A program made the position numbers and the translations under genes. From the NCBI RefSeq assembly GCF_002007105.1, contig NZ_MVBC01000007.1:124001-188000 (forward strand): a stretch of 64,000 nt of DNA, written 5' to 3'. Shown here one piece after another: positions 46,034-54,765 of this stretch; positions within the stretch are counted from its first letter, which is position 1, and the number at the start of each line of letters is the position of its first letter. The DNA comes from Hymenobacter sp. CRA2 (GTDB lineage Bacteria; Bacteroidota; Bacteroidia; Cytophagales; Hymenobacteraceae). The notes under the pieces are model-generated. The model was not told where the DNA came from. It saw only the letters and a list, made by a program, of their open reading frames with translations, and searched no databases.

Positions 46034-46071
46034 TAAGCGGGTGGTAGTGAGGGGAAAAGTAGGGCCTAGTG

Positions 46072-46202
46072 CTAGCCCCCCTCCTCAGCTGAGGAGGGGC
46101 TAGGGGTGGTTGAAAGACTAGAGCTAAAGGCTAGTTCTAGATGACGCCCAAACGTTAAGGTCAACCACCCCCAGCCCCTCCTCAGCTGAGGAGGAGGGCT
46201 AG
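46072..46202. repeat. Inverted repeat with nested palindromes between susD and the GH2 gene
   Basis: Arms 46072-46113 and 46161-46202 (42 bases, about three mismatches) face each other across 47 bases. Each arm itself contains the palindrome CCTCCTCAGCTGAGGAGG. The element lies within an operon-like run and could form a stable hairpin in the transcript. Confidence 0.8.
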
Positions 46203-46212
46203 CTAGTAGCCT

Positions 46213-47733
46213 TTAATTGTAACCCGGGTTCTGGTTCAGAATCGGGTTCGTCTGGATTTCCTGCAGCGGGATGGGGAACAGCAAATCGTCTTGGTTGATG
46301 CGGGTGGAGGCGCCCGTGCGGGTGAAGAAGGCGTTCATCACCGGGATGGCGCGGCCGGTGCGCACTAGGTCGAACCAGCGGTGGCCCTCGAAGCTCAGCT
46401 CCAGGCGGCGCTCCAGCTCAATTCGGTCGCGCAGGGTCTGGGCGCCGGTGCCGGCGGGCAGGTCCACGGTGGCGTTGGGCGTGGCCACGGGCAGGTTGCG
46501 CGAGCGGCGGATAACGCGGTTCACCGCGTCCAGGGCCTGCGCGTTCGGGCCGGTGGCCTCGTTCACGGCTTCGGCGTACATCAGCAGCACGTCGGCGTAG
46601 CGCAGCACAATCCAGTCATTTTCCGCGTCCGTCGAGCTGGTGGGCGTGTCGATGTACTTCTTGGTGTAGTACGTGGTGGTCGACGAAGGATTGATAGGCA
46701 GCGTGTAGGACGTGGCGGCGCGCACGTCGGTGGTGCCGCTGGCCGTGAAGGCGTTGACCAAGTCCGTATCCACCGTATTGAACTGCTGACCGGTAAACGA
46801 AGCGCCGATCAGGGCCGTGGTCTGGGCCGTGGTGTAGGCGGGCATAAACCAAGTGGTAAACGCGCTGCCCAGGTTCAGGGCGCCTTTGGTGTAGCGCACC
46901 GCAAACAGGATTTCGCTGTTCATCTCGTTGTTGGTGGCGAAGATGTTGGCGTAGGTGGGCTGCAGCGAGTAGTTGTTCGCGTCGATAACCTGCTTGAGCT
47001 TGGCGGCCGCGTCGGTGTACTTGCGCTGGGTCAGCAGCACCTTGCCCAGCAGGCCCTGGGCGGCGCCCTTGGTGGCGCGGCCCAGGTTCACGCCGGTTTG
47101 CGTGGCGGGCAGGTTGGTTTCGGCGAAGGCCAGGTCCTGCTCGATCAGGGCGTACACCTGCGCGGCTGGCGTGCGGCCAAACTCGTAGGCTTCGGGGATG
47201 CTCTCGATTTCGCGGGTCACCAGCGGCACGTCGCCCCAGATGCGCACGGCGTTGAAATAGGCCAGGGCCCGGATGAAGCGCACCTCGGCGTAGTAGCGGT
47301 TGCGCGTGGCGTCGGTGAGCTTCACGGCCGCGGCCCGGCCCAGCACGATGTTGCAGCGGGCAATGGTGCGGTAGGTCATCAGCCACTGGCTCTGGATGCG
47401 CGGGTTGTCGCTGACCACCGTAAAGTCGTTGAACTCGTTGAGCCGCTCACCCGATACCACCGTGAAGCTGTTGTCCGACGGGATTTCGCCGAAGACGAAG
47501 ATGCCGCGGTTGTTCGAGGACGACTTGCCGTACAAATCCTGCAAGGAGGAGTACGCCGCCGTCACCCCGTTCAGGATGCTCAGCGAGTCGGTGTAGCCCT
47601 CCGTGGTGGGCAGGCGCGTGGGGTCGTTCAGGTCGATAAAGTCCTTGCTGCACGAGGTGGTGCCCAAGGTGGCCAGGCCCAGCAGCGCCGCCACGCTGGC
47701 CCCGGCAAATATGTTTTTGTAGTCGAAAGTCAT
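46213..47733 (-). CDS. SusD/RagB-type nutrient-binding outer-membrane lipoprotein
   Basis: The 506 residues are a lipoprotein (lipobox near TTSC, Cys28) with a SusD layout: N-terminal DFIDLNDPTRLPTTEGYTD, tetratricopeptide-like helices (TYRTIARCNIVLGRA...YYAEVRFIRALAYFNAVRIWGDVPLVTREIE, a SusD hallmark) and the C-terminal RagB end RDRIELERRLELSFEGHRWFDLVRTGRA...LFPIPLQEIQTNPILNQNPGYN. It would lie on the outer face of the outer membrane, holding oligosaccharides at the mouth of the SusC channel. It directly follows susC (96-base gap), the normal order. The substrate is not coded in the family signature. Confidence 0.95.
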   Translation of the reverse strand: MTFDYKNIFAGASVAALLGLATLGTTSCSKDFIDLNDPTRLPTTEGYTDSLSILNGVTAAYSSLQDLYGKSSSNNRGIFVFGEIPSDNSFTVVSGERLNEFNDFTVVSDNPRIQSQWLMTYRTIARCNIVLGRAAAVKLTDATRNRYYAEVRFIRALAYFNAVRIWGDVPLVTREIESIPEAYEFGRTPAAQVYALIEQDLAFAETNLPATQTGVNLGRATKGAAQGLLGKVLLTQRKYTDAAAKLKQVIDANNYSLQPTYANIFATNNEMNSEILFAVRYTKGALNLGSAFTTWFMPAYTTAQTTALIGASFTGQQFNTVDTDLVNAFTASGTTDVRAATSYTLPINPSSTTTYYTKKYIDTPTSSTDAENDWIVLRYADVLLMYAEAVNEATGPNAQALDAVNRVIRRSRNLPVATPNATVDLPAGTGAQTLRDRIELERRLELSFEGHRWFDLVRTGRAIPVMNAFFTRTGASTRINQDDLLFPIPLQEIQTNPILNQNPGYN

Positions 47734-47829
47734 GATGGGAAGGGAAGGGAGCTGTCAGTGGTTGGTTGTCAGCGGAGTTCCGGCAGACGTAGCGGAACGG
47801 ACTGGCAACTGCATGACCGTCAACTGATT

Positions 47830-50800
47830 TTAGAAGCCCAGCTGCACGCCCAGCGTAAGGGTCCGGTTCATGGGGTAAGAGCCCTGATCGACGCCGTAGG
47901 TGGGGTTGGTGGTGTTGCCGTAGTTGTTGGCTTCCGGGTTGTAGCCGATGTACTTGGTGAAGGTGTACAGGTTCTGGATGCTGGTGTAGATGCTGGCGCT
48001 TTCCAGCTTCACCTTCCGGGCCCAGTCGGCCGGCACGTTGTAGCGCAGGGTCACGTTGCGCACCCGCAGGAAAGAGGCGTCGTGCACGAAGTAGGAGTTG
48101 AACTGCGTGCGCAGCGAGGCGGCGGTGGTAGCCAGCGGGGTTTTGCCGTCGCCGGGGTTGTCGGGGCTGCGCCAGCGGTTGGTCATTTCGGCGCGGGCGT
48201 TGGTGCCGCCGGGCGCGTTGAAGGTGTACCGGTCGCCGCCGTAGAGCACGTCGTTGCCCTGCGAGCCTTGCAGCGTCACGGCCAGCGAGAAGGCCTTGTA
48301 GCCGAAGGTGTTCTGCAGGCCGTAGGTGAACTTCGGGAACGGGTTGCCGATGACGGTAATGTCCTGGGTGTTAATCACCCCGTCGCCGTTCACGTCCTTG
48401 AACTTGAAGTCGCCGGGCTTGATGACCGTGTTGCTGGCCGTCCACTTCGGGCTGCGGTCGATGTCGGCCTGGTCGCGGTAGATGCCCTCCTGCTGGTAGC
48501 CGTAGAACACGCCCAGCGGCTGGCCCGGCACCACCCGGATGGAGCTGGTGTAGCCAAACACCGCGTCGAAGGTAATTTGCTCGTTGGCGCCGGCCAGCGA
48601 AATGACCTCGTTGCGGTTCAGCGTCAGGTTGGCCGAAGAGCTCCAGGTAAAGTCGCCGTCCACGATGTTGGCCGTGTTCAGCTGGAACTCCAAGCCGCGG
48701 TTGCGCACCTCGCCCACGTTGGCCAGGGCCCGCGACGCGAAGCCCAGGATGGCCGGGATGTTGCGGTTCAGCAGCAGGTCAGTGGTGTTGCGCTGGTAGC
48801 CGGCCACCGTCAGGTACACCCGGTCGCGCCACAAGCCCAGGTCGAAGCCCGCGTCGAACTGCGTGTTGGTTTCCCAGCCCAGGTTGCGCAGGGCCACGCC
48901 GTTGGGCGAGAAGCCGTACACGCGGGTGCCGTTGCCGGTGCCCAGCACGTAGTTGGCCGCGTCCTGGTAGCTCTGGTAGTTGTAGTCGCCGATGTTGTTG
49001 TTGCCGGTCACGCCGTAGGAGGCACGCAGCTTCAGCTCCGAGATGGTCGGGAACTGCTTGATGAAGCCTTCCTCGGCCACGCGCCAGGCCAAAGCCAGCG
49101 AGGGGAAGGTGGCGTAGCGGTTATCAGGCCCGAAGCGCGACGAACCGTCGCGGCGCAGGGCGGCCGTCAGGATGTAGCGCTCCTTGAAGGAGTAGTCGAG
49201 GCGGCCGAATACCGAGGTCAGCGCGTTTTCGTTTTTGCTCAGGCCCTGGCCGAACACCTGCCCGGCGGCCGTCGGGTAGTCGATGTTGGTGTTGGTGAAG
49301 GTGCCCGTCTGGCCCAGCACCGTGTTGCCCTCGAAGCTGTTGTACTGCGAGGCGTAGCCGGCCAGCAGCGTCAGGTTGTGGTCGGTGCCGAAGGTGCGGT
49401 TGTAGGTGGCCGTGTTTTCCCACACCCAGTTCAGGTTCGTGCCGTTGATGCGGCGCGCGTCGATGTTGTTCAGGATGGGGTTGGAGAGGTTGGCGGCCTG
49501 GTTGCCGGCCGTGCCCAGCGTGGCCGGCACGTAAATGCCCCGGCGCGAGTTGATCAGCTCCGCCCCGAAGGTGGTGCGCAGGTTCAGGCCCTTGATGACC
49601 TCGAAATCCAGGAACGAAGTACCCAGGCCGCGCACCACGTTGTTGCGGTCCTGGTACAGGTCCAGCGCGGCCAGGGGGCTCAGTAGGTCGCCGGGGTTGG
49701 TGATGCCGTTGTTGGTGCCGTTGCGCAGGCCGGCGTAGTCACCATTGGCCAGGCGCGTGGGCACGATGGGCGGCATGATCAGGGCGGCCGTGATGGCGCC
49801 GGTTTCGCCGCTCGGGCCGCCGCCCGAGATGTTGCCGCCGTTGTAGCTGCCCGAGGTGGGCACCACGTCGGTGCGGGTGAAGTTGGGGGCCAGGCTCAGG
49901 CCCAGCTTCAGCTTCTTGCTCAGTTGCGCGTCGTAGTTGGCGCGTAGGGAGAAGCGCTCAAAGGCCGAGCCCTTCAGCGTGCCCGTTTGCTTGAAGTAGC
50001 CGCCCGAAATGTAGAAACGGCCTTTTTCCGTGCCGCCCGAGGCCGACAGCTGGTACTGCTGCTGGGTGCCGGTGCGGAAAATCTCGTTCTGCCAATCGGT
50101 ATCGGGCAGGCCGTTGGGCGAGTTCAGGTAGTTCGTCAGCTCGACGGGGTAGGTGCGGGCGCCGTTGGTGTACGAGTCGCGCAGGTACTCCACAAACTCG
50201 TCGCGGTTCAGCAGGTCCACCTTCTTGGCCACCTGCACGATGCCGGTGTTGGCCGAGAAGTTGAAGCGCGTCTTGCCGTCGGTGCGCCCGTGCTTGGTCG
50301 TCACGATGACGATGCCGTTGCCGCCGCGCGAGCCGTAGATGGCCGCCGCCGCCGCGTCCTTCAGGATCTGCACCGACTGAATATCGCCGGGCGGAATCTG
50401 GTAGTAGCTGTCGGGGTTGTTGAGCGGGTAGCCGTCCACCACGTACAGCGGGTTGTTGCCGGCCGTAATCGAGCCCAGCCCGCGGATGCGAATCACCGCG
50501 CCCTGGCCCGGCTCGCCGGACGGCTCCGTAATCTGGGCGCCGGCCACCAGGCCCACCAGCGCCTCGGAGGGCGAGGCCACCGGCAGCAGCTCCACGTCCT
50601 TGGCCTGAATCGAGGCAATGGACGTGGCCAGCAGCTTTTTCTCCTGCACGCCGTAGCCCACCACCACTACTTCGCTCAGCGTCTTGTTGTCGGGCTGCAG
50701 GGTGATGCTCACCGCGTCGCGGCCCTGCACGGGCACTTCCTGCGCCAGGTAGCCGATGAAGCTGAACACCAGCGTGGCCTCCGAGGCCGCCGTGATTTTG

Positions 50801-51276
50801 TAGCGGCCGTCGGGGTCGGTGGTGGTGCCGTTGGTGCCACCCTTCACCACCACGTTCACCCCCGGAATACCCTGGCCCTTCTCGTCGAGCACCCGCCCGC
50901 TGATGGTGATGTCGGCGCCCACGGGCTTGAGAATCACGCGGTCCTGGCTGACTTCGTAGTCAATCTGCATGGGCCGCAGCACGTCGTGCAGCACCGAGTC
51001 CAGCGGCTGGTTGACGGCGTTGACCGACACGCGGCGCTGCGCCCGAATCAGCTGGCCGCTGTACTGAAACCGCACGCTGGTCTGCGCTTCGATCTGGTCG
51101 AGCAGGGCCTTGATGGTAATTTCCTGGGCCTGCACCGTGACGGGCTGCGCCAGGTTCTGGGAAAAGGCCGACGGGTGCGCCGCCAGGCTGGTGCACAACG
51201 ACACGCTCAGCGCCGGAAGCAGCGCCAGCCGCTTCACGTGCCAGGGAAGGGAGGGAAGAGGTAAAAAACGACTCAT
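47830..51276 (-). CDS. SusC/RagA-type TonB-linked outer-membrane transporter with STN domain
   Basis: From ATG 51276 the product has 1148 residues. After a signal peptide (about 10-40) there is a secretin/TonB short N-terminal (STN) domain (about 48-100, EITIKALLDQIEAQTSVRFQYSG) and a carboxypeptidase-regulatory-like domain (about 125-205, ISGRVLDEKGQGIPGVNVVVKGG). The TonB box region and plug follow (SEVVVVGYGVQEKKLL...GLGSITAGNNPLYVVDGYPL, the SusC motif), then a large barrel ending in PMNRTLTLGVQLGF. It would import oligosaccharides with energy from TonB. The STN domain implies signalling: on substrate binding it contacts the FecR-type anti-sigma encoded just upstream, freeing the ECF sigma factor. 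Confidence 0.95.
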   Translation of the reverse strand: MSRFLPLPSLPWHVKRLALLPALSVSLCTSLAAHPSAFSQNLAQPVTVQAQEITIKALLDQIEAQTSVRFQYSGQLIRAQRRVSVNAVNQPLDSVLHDVLRPMQIDYEVSQDRVILKPVGADITISGRVLDEKGQGIPGVNVVVKGGTNGTTTDPDGRYKITAASEATLVFSFIGYLAQEVPVQGRDAVSITLQPDNKTLSEVVVVGYGVQEKKLLATSIASIQAKDVELLPVASPSEALVGLVAGAQITEPSGEPGQGAVIRIRGLGSITAGNNPLYVVDGYPLNNPDSYYQIPPGDIQSVQILKDAAAAAIYGSRGGNGIVIVTTKHGRTDGKTRFNFSANTGIVQVAKKVDLLNRDEFVEYLRDSYTNGARTYPVELTNYLNSPNGLPDTDWQNEIFRTGTQQQYQLSASGGTEKGRFYISGGYFKQTGTLKGSAFERFSLRANYDAQLSKKLKLGLSLAPNFTRTDVVPTSGSYNGGNISGGGPSGETGAITAALIMPPIVPTRLANGDYAGLRNGTNNGITNPGDLLSPLAALDLYQDRNNVVRGLGTSFLDFEVIKGLNLRTTFGAELINSRRGIYVPATLGTAGNQAANLSNPILNNIDARRINGTNLNWVWENTATYNRTFGTDHNLTLLAGYASQYNSFEGNTVLGQTGTFTNTNIDYPTAAGQVFGQGLSKNENALTSVFGRLDYSFKERYILTAALRRDGSSRFGPDNRYATFPSLALAWRVAEEGFIKQFPTISELKLRASYGVTGNNNIGDYNYQSYQDAANYVLGTGNGTRVYGFSPNGVALRNLGWETNTQFDAGFDLGLWRDRVYLTVAGYQRNTTDLLLNRNIPAILGFASRALANVGEVRNRGLEFQLNTANIVDGDFTWSSSANLTLNRNEVISLAGANEQITFDAVFGYTSSIRVVPGQPLGVFYGYQQEGIYRDQADIDRSPKWTASNTVIKPGDFKFKDVNGDGVINTQDITVIGNPFPKFTYGLQNTFGYKAFSLAVTLQGSQGNDVLYGGDRYTFNAPGGTNARAEMTNRWRSPDNPGDGKTPLATTAASLRTQFNSYFVHDASFLRVRNVTLRYNVPADWARKVKLESASIYTSIQNLYTFTKYIGYNPEANNYGNTTNPTYGVDQGSYPMNRTLTLGVQLGF

Positions 51277-51400
51277 AAGGGCGGGTGTGTTGAGATGTCG
51301 CGGGAAGGCGGTTGGCAGGGCATGAGCCGGGCCGGCATTCACAGATTGCTGTGAAGCTCGGGTTGGCTGTTATGGGTAGTAAACTGCTGGTTACTAGGGA

Positions 51401-52435
51401 TTATTCGGGCTTGCAGGGGCGGCCGAGCATGTGAATGCGGGTGCCGTCTTTCTGGTAAGAAGCGCCTAGGGTTTTGCAGAGCACGTCCAGCTTTTCGTAC
51501 AACGATTCGCTGCTGAGCTTGAGCGTCACGGTGCAGTGCGCGAAGGCGTCTTTGTCGTACACGATGTCCACGCCGTAGGCCGTTTCCAGGGCCGTCAGCA
51601 CGTCCGCCACCGGCCGGTCTTCGAAGGCGAAGTTCTGCTCCACCAGCACCGCCGGCTGAGTTACCAGCTCTTTGGTTAGCTGGGCTTTGTCGGGCGTGTA
51701 CACGGCCTGCTGATTGGGGCGCAGCACCACGCTGGCCGGCGCGGCCGCCGTGATTTCGGCCGCCGTGGCCAGCGGCGTCACGCGCACCTTGCCCGTGCGC
51801 ACCTGCACCGAGGCTTTTTGCCCGGCAAAAGCATCCACGGTAAACGTGGTGCCCAGCACCGTGGTCACGAGTTGCTGGGTGTGCACCTGAAAGGGCCGCG
51901 CCGGGTTGTGCGACACCTTAAAGAAACCCTTGCCGACCAGATACACGTCGCGGCCGGGGCCGGTGAAGTGCTGCGGATACTTCAGGCTGCTGGCCGGCGC
52001 CAGCGTCACGCGGCTCTGGTCCTGCAGCGTGAGCGTGACGGCGTGCGGGGTTTGGTTGGTGTATTCCGTCCAGTCGGAGGTGGCCGTGGCGGCGGTGTCG
52101 GTCACGGTGGCCGGGCCCGAGGCCAGTCGTGCGGCTCCCAACCCGACGCCCACCAGCACGGCCGCCGCGGCGGCCCAGCGCAGGGGCTGCGCACGCCAGA
52201 TCTGCCAGCGCGTGGGCGGCGCGGGCGCTTCTTCGGCCGTCGACAGACCGGTTTGCAGCATAATGCGCTGCCACAGGGCCGTGCCCAGTTCCTGTCGCTC
52301 GGCCGGGGTAAGCTGTTGCACCTCGCGGTGCTGGCCCAGGCTTTCGTACCACTGCTCTACGACCTGTTCTTCCGCGGGCGTGCACTCCCCGGTCTGGTAG
52401 CGCCGTAGCAAATCCTGTAAGTAAGGTTGTTTCAT
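51401..52435 (-). CDS. FecR-family anti-sigma factor
   Basis: The 344 residues have a cytoplasmic N-terminal part (about 1-85, YLQDLLRRYQTGECTPAEEQVVEQWYESL, the sigma-binding segment). One membrane helix follows (about 86-106, WAAAAAVLVGVGLGAARL), then the FecR domain (about 120-230, LQDQSRVTLAPASSLKYPQHF...VYLVGKGFFKVSHNPARPFQVHTQQLVTTVLGTTFTVDAF) and a C-terminal DUF4974 domain (about 268-338, FEDRPVADVLTALETAYGVDI). It would hold the ECF sigma factor at the inner membrane until the SusC STN domain signals across the periplasm. It is 125 bases upstream of susC. Unusually, 478 bases separate it from the sigma gene. Confidence 0.94.
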   Translation of the reverse strand: MKQPYLQDLLRRYQTGECTPAEEQVVEQWYESLGQHREVQQLTPAERQELGTALWQRIMLQTGLSTAEEAPAPPTRWQIWRAQPLRWAAAAAVLVGVGLGAARLASGPATVTDTAATATSDWTEYTNQTPHAVTLTLQDQSRVTLAPASSLKYPQHFTGPGRDVYLVGKGFFKVSHNPARPFQVHTQQLVTTVLGTTFTVDAFAGQKASVQVRTGKVRVTPLATAAEITAAAPASVVLRPNQQAVYTPDKAQLTKELVTQPAVLVEQNFAFEDRPVADVLTALETAYGVDIVYDKDAFAHCTVTLKLSSESLYEKLDVLCKTLGASYQKDGTRIHMLGRPCKPE

Positions 52436-52913
52436 GTAGGCTCGTCAGCAGGCTTCTTCTCCTAAGACGAGCAACTCCTTGGTAACCCTAGTGCGCAAAT
52501 GAAAAAAATGAGTGAGTGGCTAATCACCCGAGGTAAAATAGAGCACGCTTTAGTCTAGTTGTCGGATGTATGGCATTGATGTATAGCTGAATGGGTGGTT
52601 GATATTTGGTTACGTAACAGATAAATATTTTTTTGCCGACGTGAATTCAGCAATGTCCGAAAAGCGGACGCCAGCTTCCATAGCACCATGCGGAGCGAAG
52701 CCCAAGCACTTATACCGAACAACTCAACGAAGCGGTAAAGATGCTTCGGCTTCGCGGACGCCAGATGAGCATGACGTTTCAAGGTTTTCGGATCGGCCTG
52801 AATCACCCTAGTAAGCAGCAGGCTTATAAAGGGGACAATTGCCCGAACGTGTGCCGGGCTTATAGCGGTAAAGGTGTGGCCCTGTGCTTGCGGCCGGCAG
52901 CGACGCGGCTGGA
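52436..52913. other. Long gap between sigma and anti-sigma genes with repeat remnants
   Basis: These 478 bases, AT-rich between about 52490 and 52640, contain decayed palindromic repeat pieces: GATGCTTCGGCTTCGCGGACGCC near 52740 matches in part the ends at 6345 and, inverted, the segment near 52690. No gene or clean promoter is visible. Confidence 0.5.
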
Positions 52914-53492
52914 CTACAGCAGCCACATCACCAGGAAATCCTTCAGCCGGAGGCGCAACTGCTTCAGTGCCCGCGTCAGGTGATACTCCACCGTTTTGGG
53001 GGAGATGTTGAGCTGCTCGGCAATTTCCGGTACCGAGCGGTTCTCGAAGCGGCTCAGGCGAAATACTTCCCGCGTGTGCTCGGGCAGCGTGTTTAGGCTG
53101 GTCAGCAGGGCCAGGGACAGGTCGTCGGCCGCTACGGTTTTTTCGGTGCTGAAATCGAGGGCTGATACGTGCACCTGGGTATAGTCGACGTACCCGGCGT
53201 GCATCATCTGGGAGCGGATCAAATCGATGACCCGGTGCTTGACGGCGGAATACAGGTAGGCTTTGAGCGACTGGATGGGGCTGTCGGCGCGCTTCAGCCA
53301 CAGGGCCGTAAACAGCTCCTGCACGATTTCCTCGGCGTCTTCGCGGGAGCGGGTTTTGCGGTGGGCCGCTTCGAAGAGCGGGTACCAGTACCGCTCGTAA
53401 ATCTCGGCAAACGCGCGCTCATCCCCCTGCGCAAGCGCTTGCGCCAGCGCGTCGTCGGTCCAGGCAGAATACAGCGTAAGGGGAAGCGGCAT
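52914..53492 (-). CDS. ECF RNA polymerase sigma factor
   Basis: The 192 residues form an extracytoplasmic-function sigma-70 factor. Region 2 (about 20-90) has ERAFAEIYERYWYPLFEAAHRKTRSREDAEEIVQELF and LKAYLYSAVKHRVIDLIR; region 4 (about 128-180) has LNTLPEHTREVFRLSRFENRSVPEIAEQLNISPKTVEYHLTRALKQLR. This is the Bacteroidota type that works with FecR-like anti-sigmas and SusC transducers, so it likely drives the susC-susD-glycosidase genes that follow. It is the first gene of the locus. The start at 53492 (MPLPLTLYSAWTD) leaves a normal length. Confidence 0.95.
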   Translation of the reverse strand: MPLPLTLYSAWTDDALAQALAQGDERAFAEIYERYWYPLFEAAHRKTRSREDAEEIVQELFTALWLKRADSPIQSLKAYLYSAVKHRVIDLIRSQMMHAGYVDYTQVHVSALDFSTEKTVAADDLSLALLTSLNTLPEHTREVFRLSRFENRSVPEIAEQLNISPKTVEYHLTRALKQLRLRLKDFLVMWLL

Positions 53493-53725
53493 GGGTAGGC
53501 AGAAGCTACCAAATTTAAAGGGATTGTTGGGGTAGTCAAGTACGGGGCCGGCAAATTGCTGGCAACCGCAAGTCAGGCAGCCATCCAGGAATAAAGCGTC
53601 TGGGAACTCGGAACCGCGTTTGTGCTGCTGGCAGGGCGCGCCATCTGCCAGGCTGGCTATGTTGTGTTGCGCCTAACGCACGCTAAATGAGGGTTGTGCG
53701 GGCTGGCAACGCGTTTGGCAGCGCT

Positions 53726-53977
53726 GACATGGCATCTGGCGGGCTTGACATGAGCTTCGGCGAAGCTGACATGAGGTTCGGCAGTGGTGACATGGACTTC
53801 AACGAGCCTGACATGAGGTTCAACGCAGGTGACATGGACCTTGAAAGCCGTGGCATGGACTTCAACGGAGGTGACATGAACCTTGGCGAAGCTGACATGA
53901 GGTTCAATGCGGGCGACATGCCATTGAGTAGAGGTGTCATGGCGCTTGAAAGCGGCGGCATCAGCCGGGCGCAATAG
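53726..53977. repeat. Twelve-unit tandem repeat of exact 21-bp period
   Basis: Units headed by GACATG (or GGCATG, GTCATG, GGCATC) start at 53726, 53747, 53768 and so on every 21 bases to 53957. Read leftward from TTG 53974 they give a heptad protein repeat of the form HV(T/S)xxEx; read rightward they give DM(R/D)F(N/G)xG. Three more units stand at 54243, 54264 and 54285, on the other side of a MITE-like element. Because the period is a multiple of three, both strands stay open and neither reading can be preferred from this alone. Confidence 0.85.
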
Positions 53978-54037
53978 CGGGGGCTACTGCACGGTACTTT
54001 CAACCGTCGCGCCGGTTTCATCTGCTGCACCTCTCAT

Positions 54038-54224
54038 CTGGCGCGAGTTTAGCGCAGCGTAACTCGTGTCAGACATAAAGTGGAGGTTGTACCTCCACCG
54101 CTGCCCCGGCGGCAAGGTGGTAACGGGCTAATTGCGTACGCCGCGCGGCTTAATTGCTCTAACGGGGAGGCGCAGCCTCCCGGCAAATCTGGGCACGAGT
54201 TACGCTGCGCTAAACTCGCGCCAG
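54038..54224. mobile_element. MITE-like element with perfect 31-bp terminal inverted repeats
   Basis: The 31-base ends 54038-54068 and 54194-54224 are exact inverted copies, starting CTGGCGCGAGTTTAGCGCAG. The 125-base core has two small palindromes (54081-54097 and 54165-54181) and no gene. The size (187 bases) and structure fit a non-autonomous transposable element. I see no clear target-site duplication. It lies between two blocks of the same 21-bp repeat. Confidence 0.7.
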
Positions 54225-54644
54225 TAGGGGTTTAGCAGCGGTGACGTGGCACCTAGCGGCCGTGACATGAACTTCACCGGCCGAGGCATGAGGTTCAACG
54301 GCTCGGCGGTTCAACGCGTAGCTGGTGCTGGCCGTGAGCAGCACCGCCAAGGCCGCAACAACCATAAAGAAGCCTGTGGGCCGGTACGAATGAACTAAGC
54401 GCAGCCAGAACAGCAGAAGTGCAATGCCGATGCCTACGACCAGCGCCCCCAGGCCAAGCAGGGCCATAAAGCTGCCTGAGTAACCGGCATCCGATAAACG
54501 AACCAGCTCAATAATGCACCAAGGCACAGTGCCCGGTAGCGAAAGAAAACTGAGCAGCCCCAGTACGCTGGACCGGCGGCCGACGGTTTCGCTGGTTTCC
54601 AGCAGCAAGCTGATGCCTTCCAGTAGATTTTCCAGTCCATTCAT
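54210..54644 (-). CDS. Small membrane protein with heptad-repeat tail, end altered by the MITE-like element
   Basis: From ATG 54644 the product has 144 residues with three predicted membrane helices (about 26-48, 57-82 and 90-110). After the last helix come three HV(T/A)-type heptads coded by the 21-bp repeat (about 118-138), then PLLARV and a TAG stop. The last five codons and the stop lie in the terminal inverted repeat at 54194-54224. The simplest reading is that the element cut a longer repeat-coded tail whose remainder is the array at 53726-53977. No family is recognised. The frame is open further upstream, but that part belongs to a different, broken gene. Confidence 0.5.
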   Translation of the reverse strand: MNGLENLLEGISLLLETSETVGRRSSVLGLLSFLSLPGTVPWCIIELVRLSDAGYSGSFMALLGLGALVVGIGIALLLFWLRLVHSYRPTGFFMVVAALAVLLTASTSYALNRRAVEPHASAGEVHVTAARCHVTAAKPLLARV

Positions 54645-54765
54645 TGGTAGGGTTGCTGTAAAAAAGCAGGTAGTTAATCCTTTGGCGGGTCGTTTTCGTC
54701 GTATGCCCGCTCGTAGGGCGCAGGAACGGGTCTTGAGCTTTGAGTAACTACCCGCGCTGCAGCAT

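Noticed and set aside
46381-49686. 1101-residue open frame on the forward strand opposite susC and susD
   Set aside because: It is the complement of two clear SusC/SusD genes; its protein is Val/Gly/His/Arg-rich with no domain, the usual mirror of high-GC coding DNA.
53687-53977. 96-residue forward frame over the 21-bp repeat
   Set aside because: The repeat period keeps all frames open; there is no start context or flanking coding sequence, and the leftward reading connects better with the membrane protein's tail.
53726-53977. CRISPR array
   Set aside because: The units are contiguous 21-mers with scattered differences and no separate repeat and spacer parts; no cas genes are present.
54038-54224. 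Complete insertion sequence
   Set aside because: At 187 bases it has room for no transposase; only a non-autonomous element is supported.
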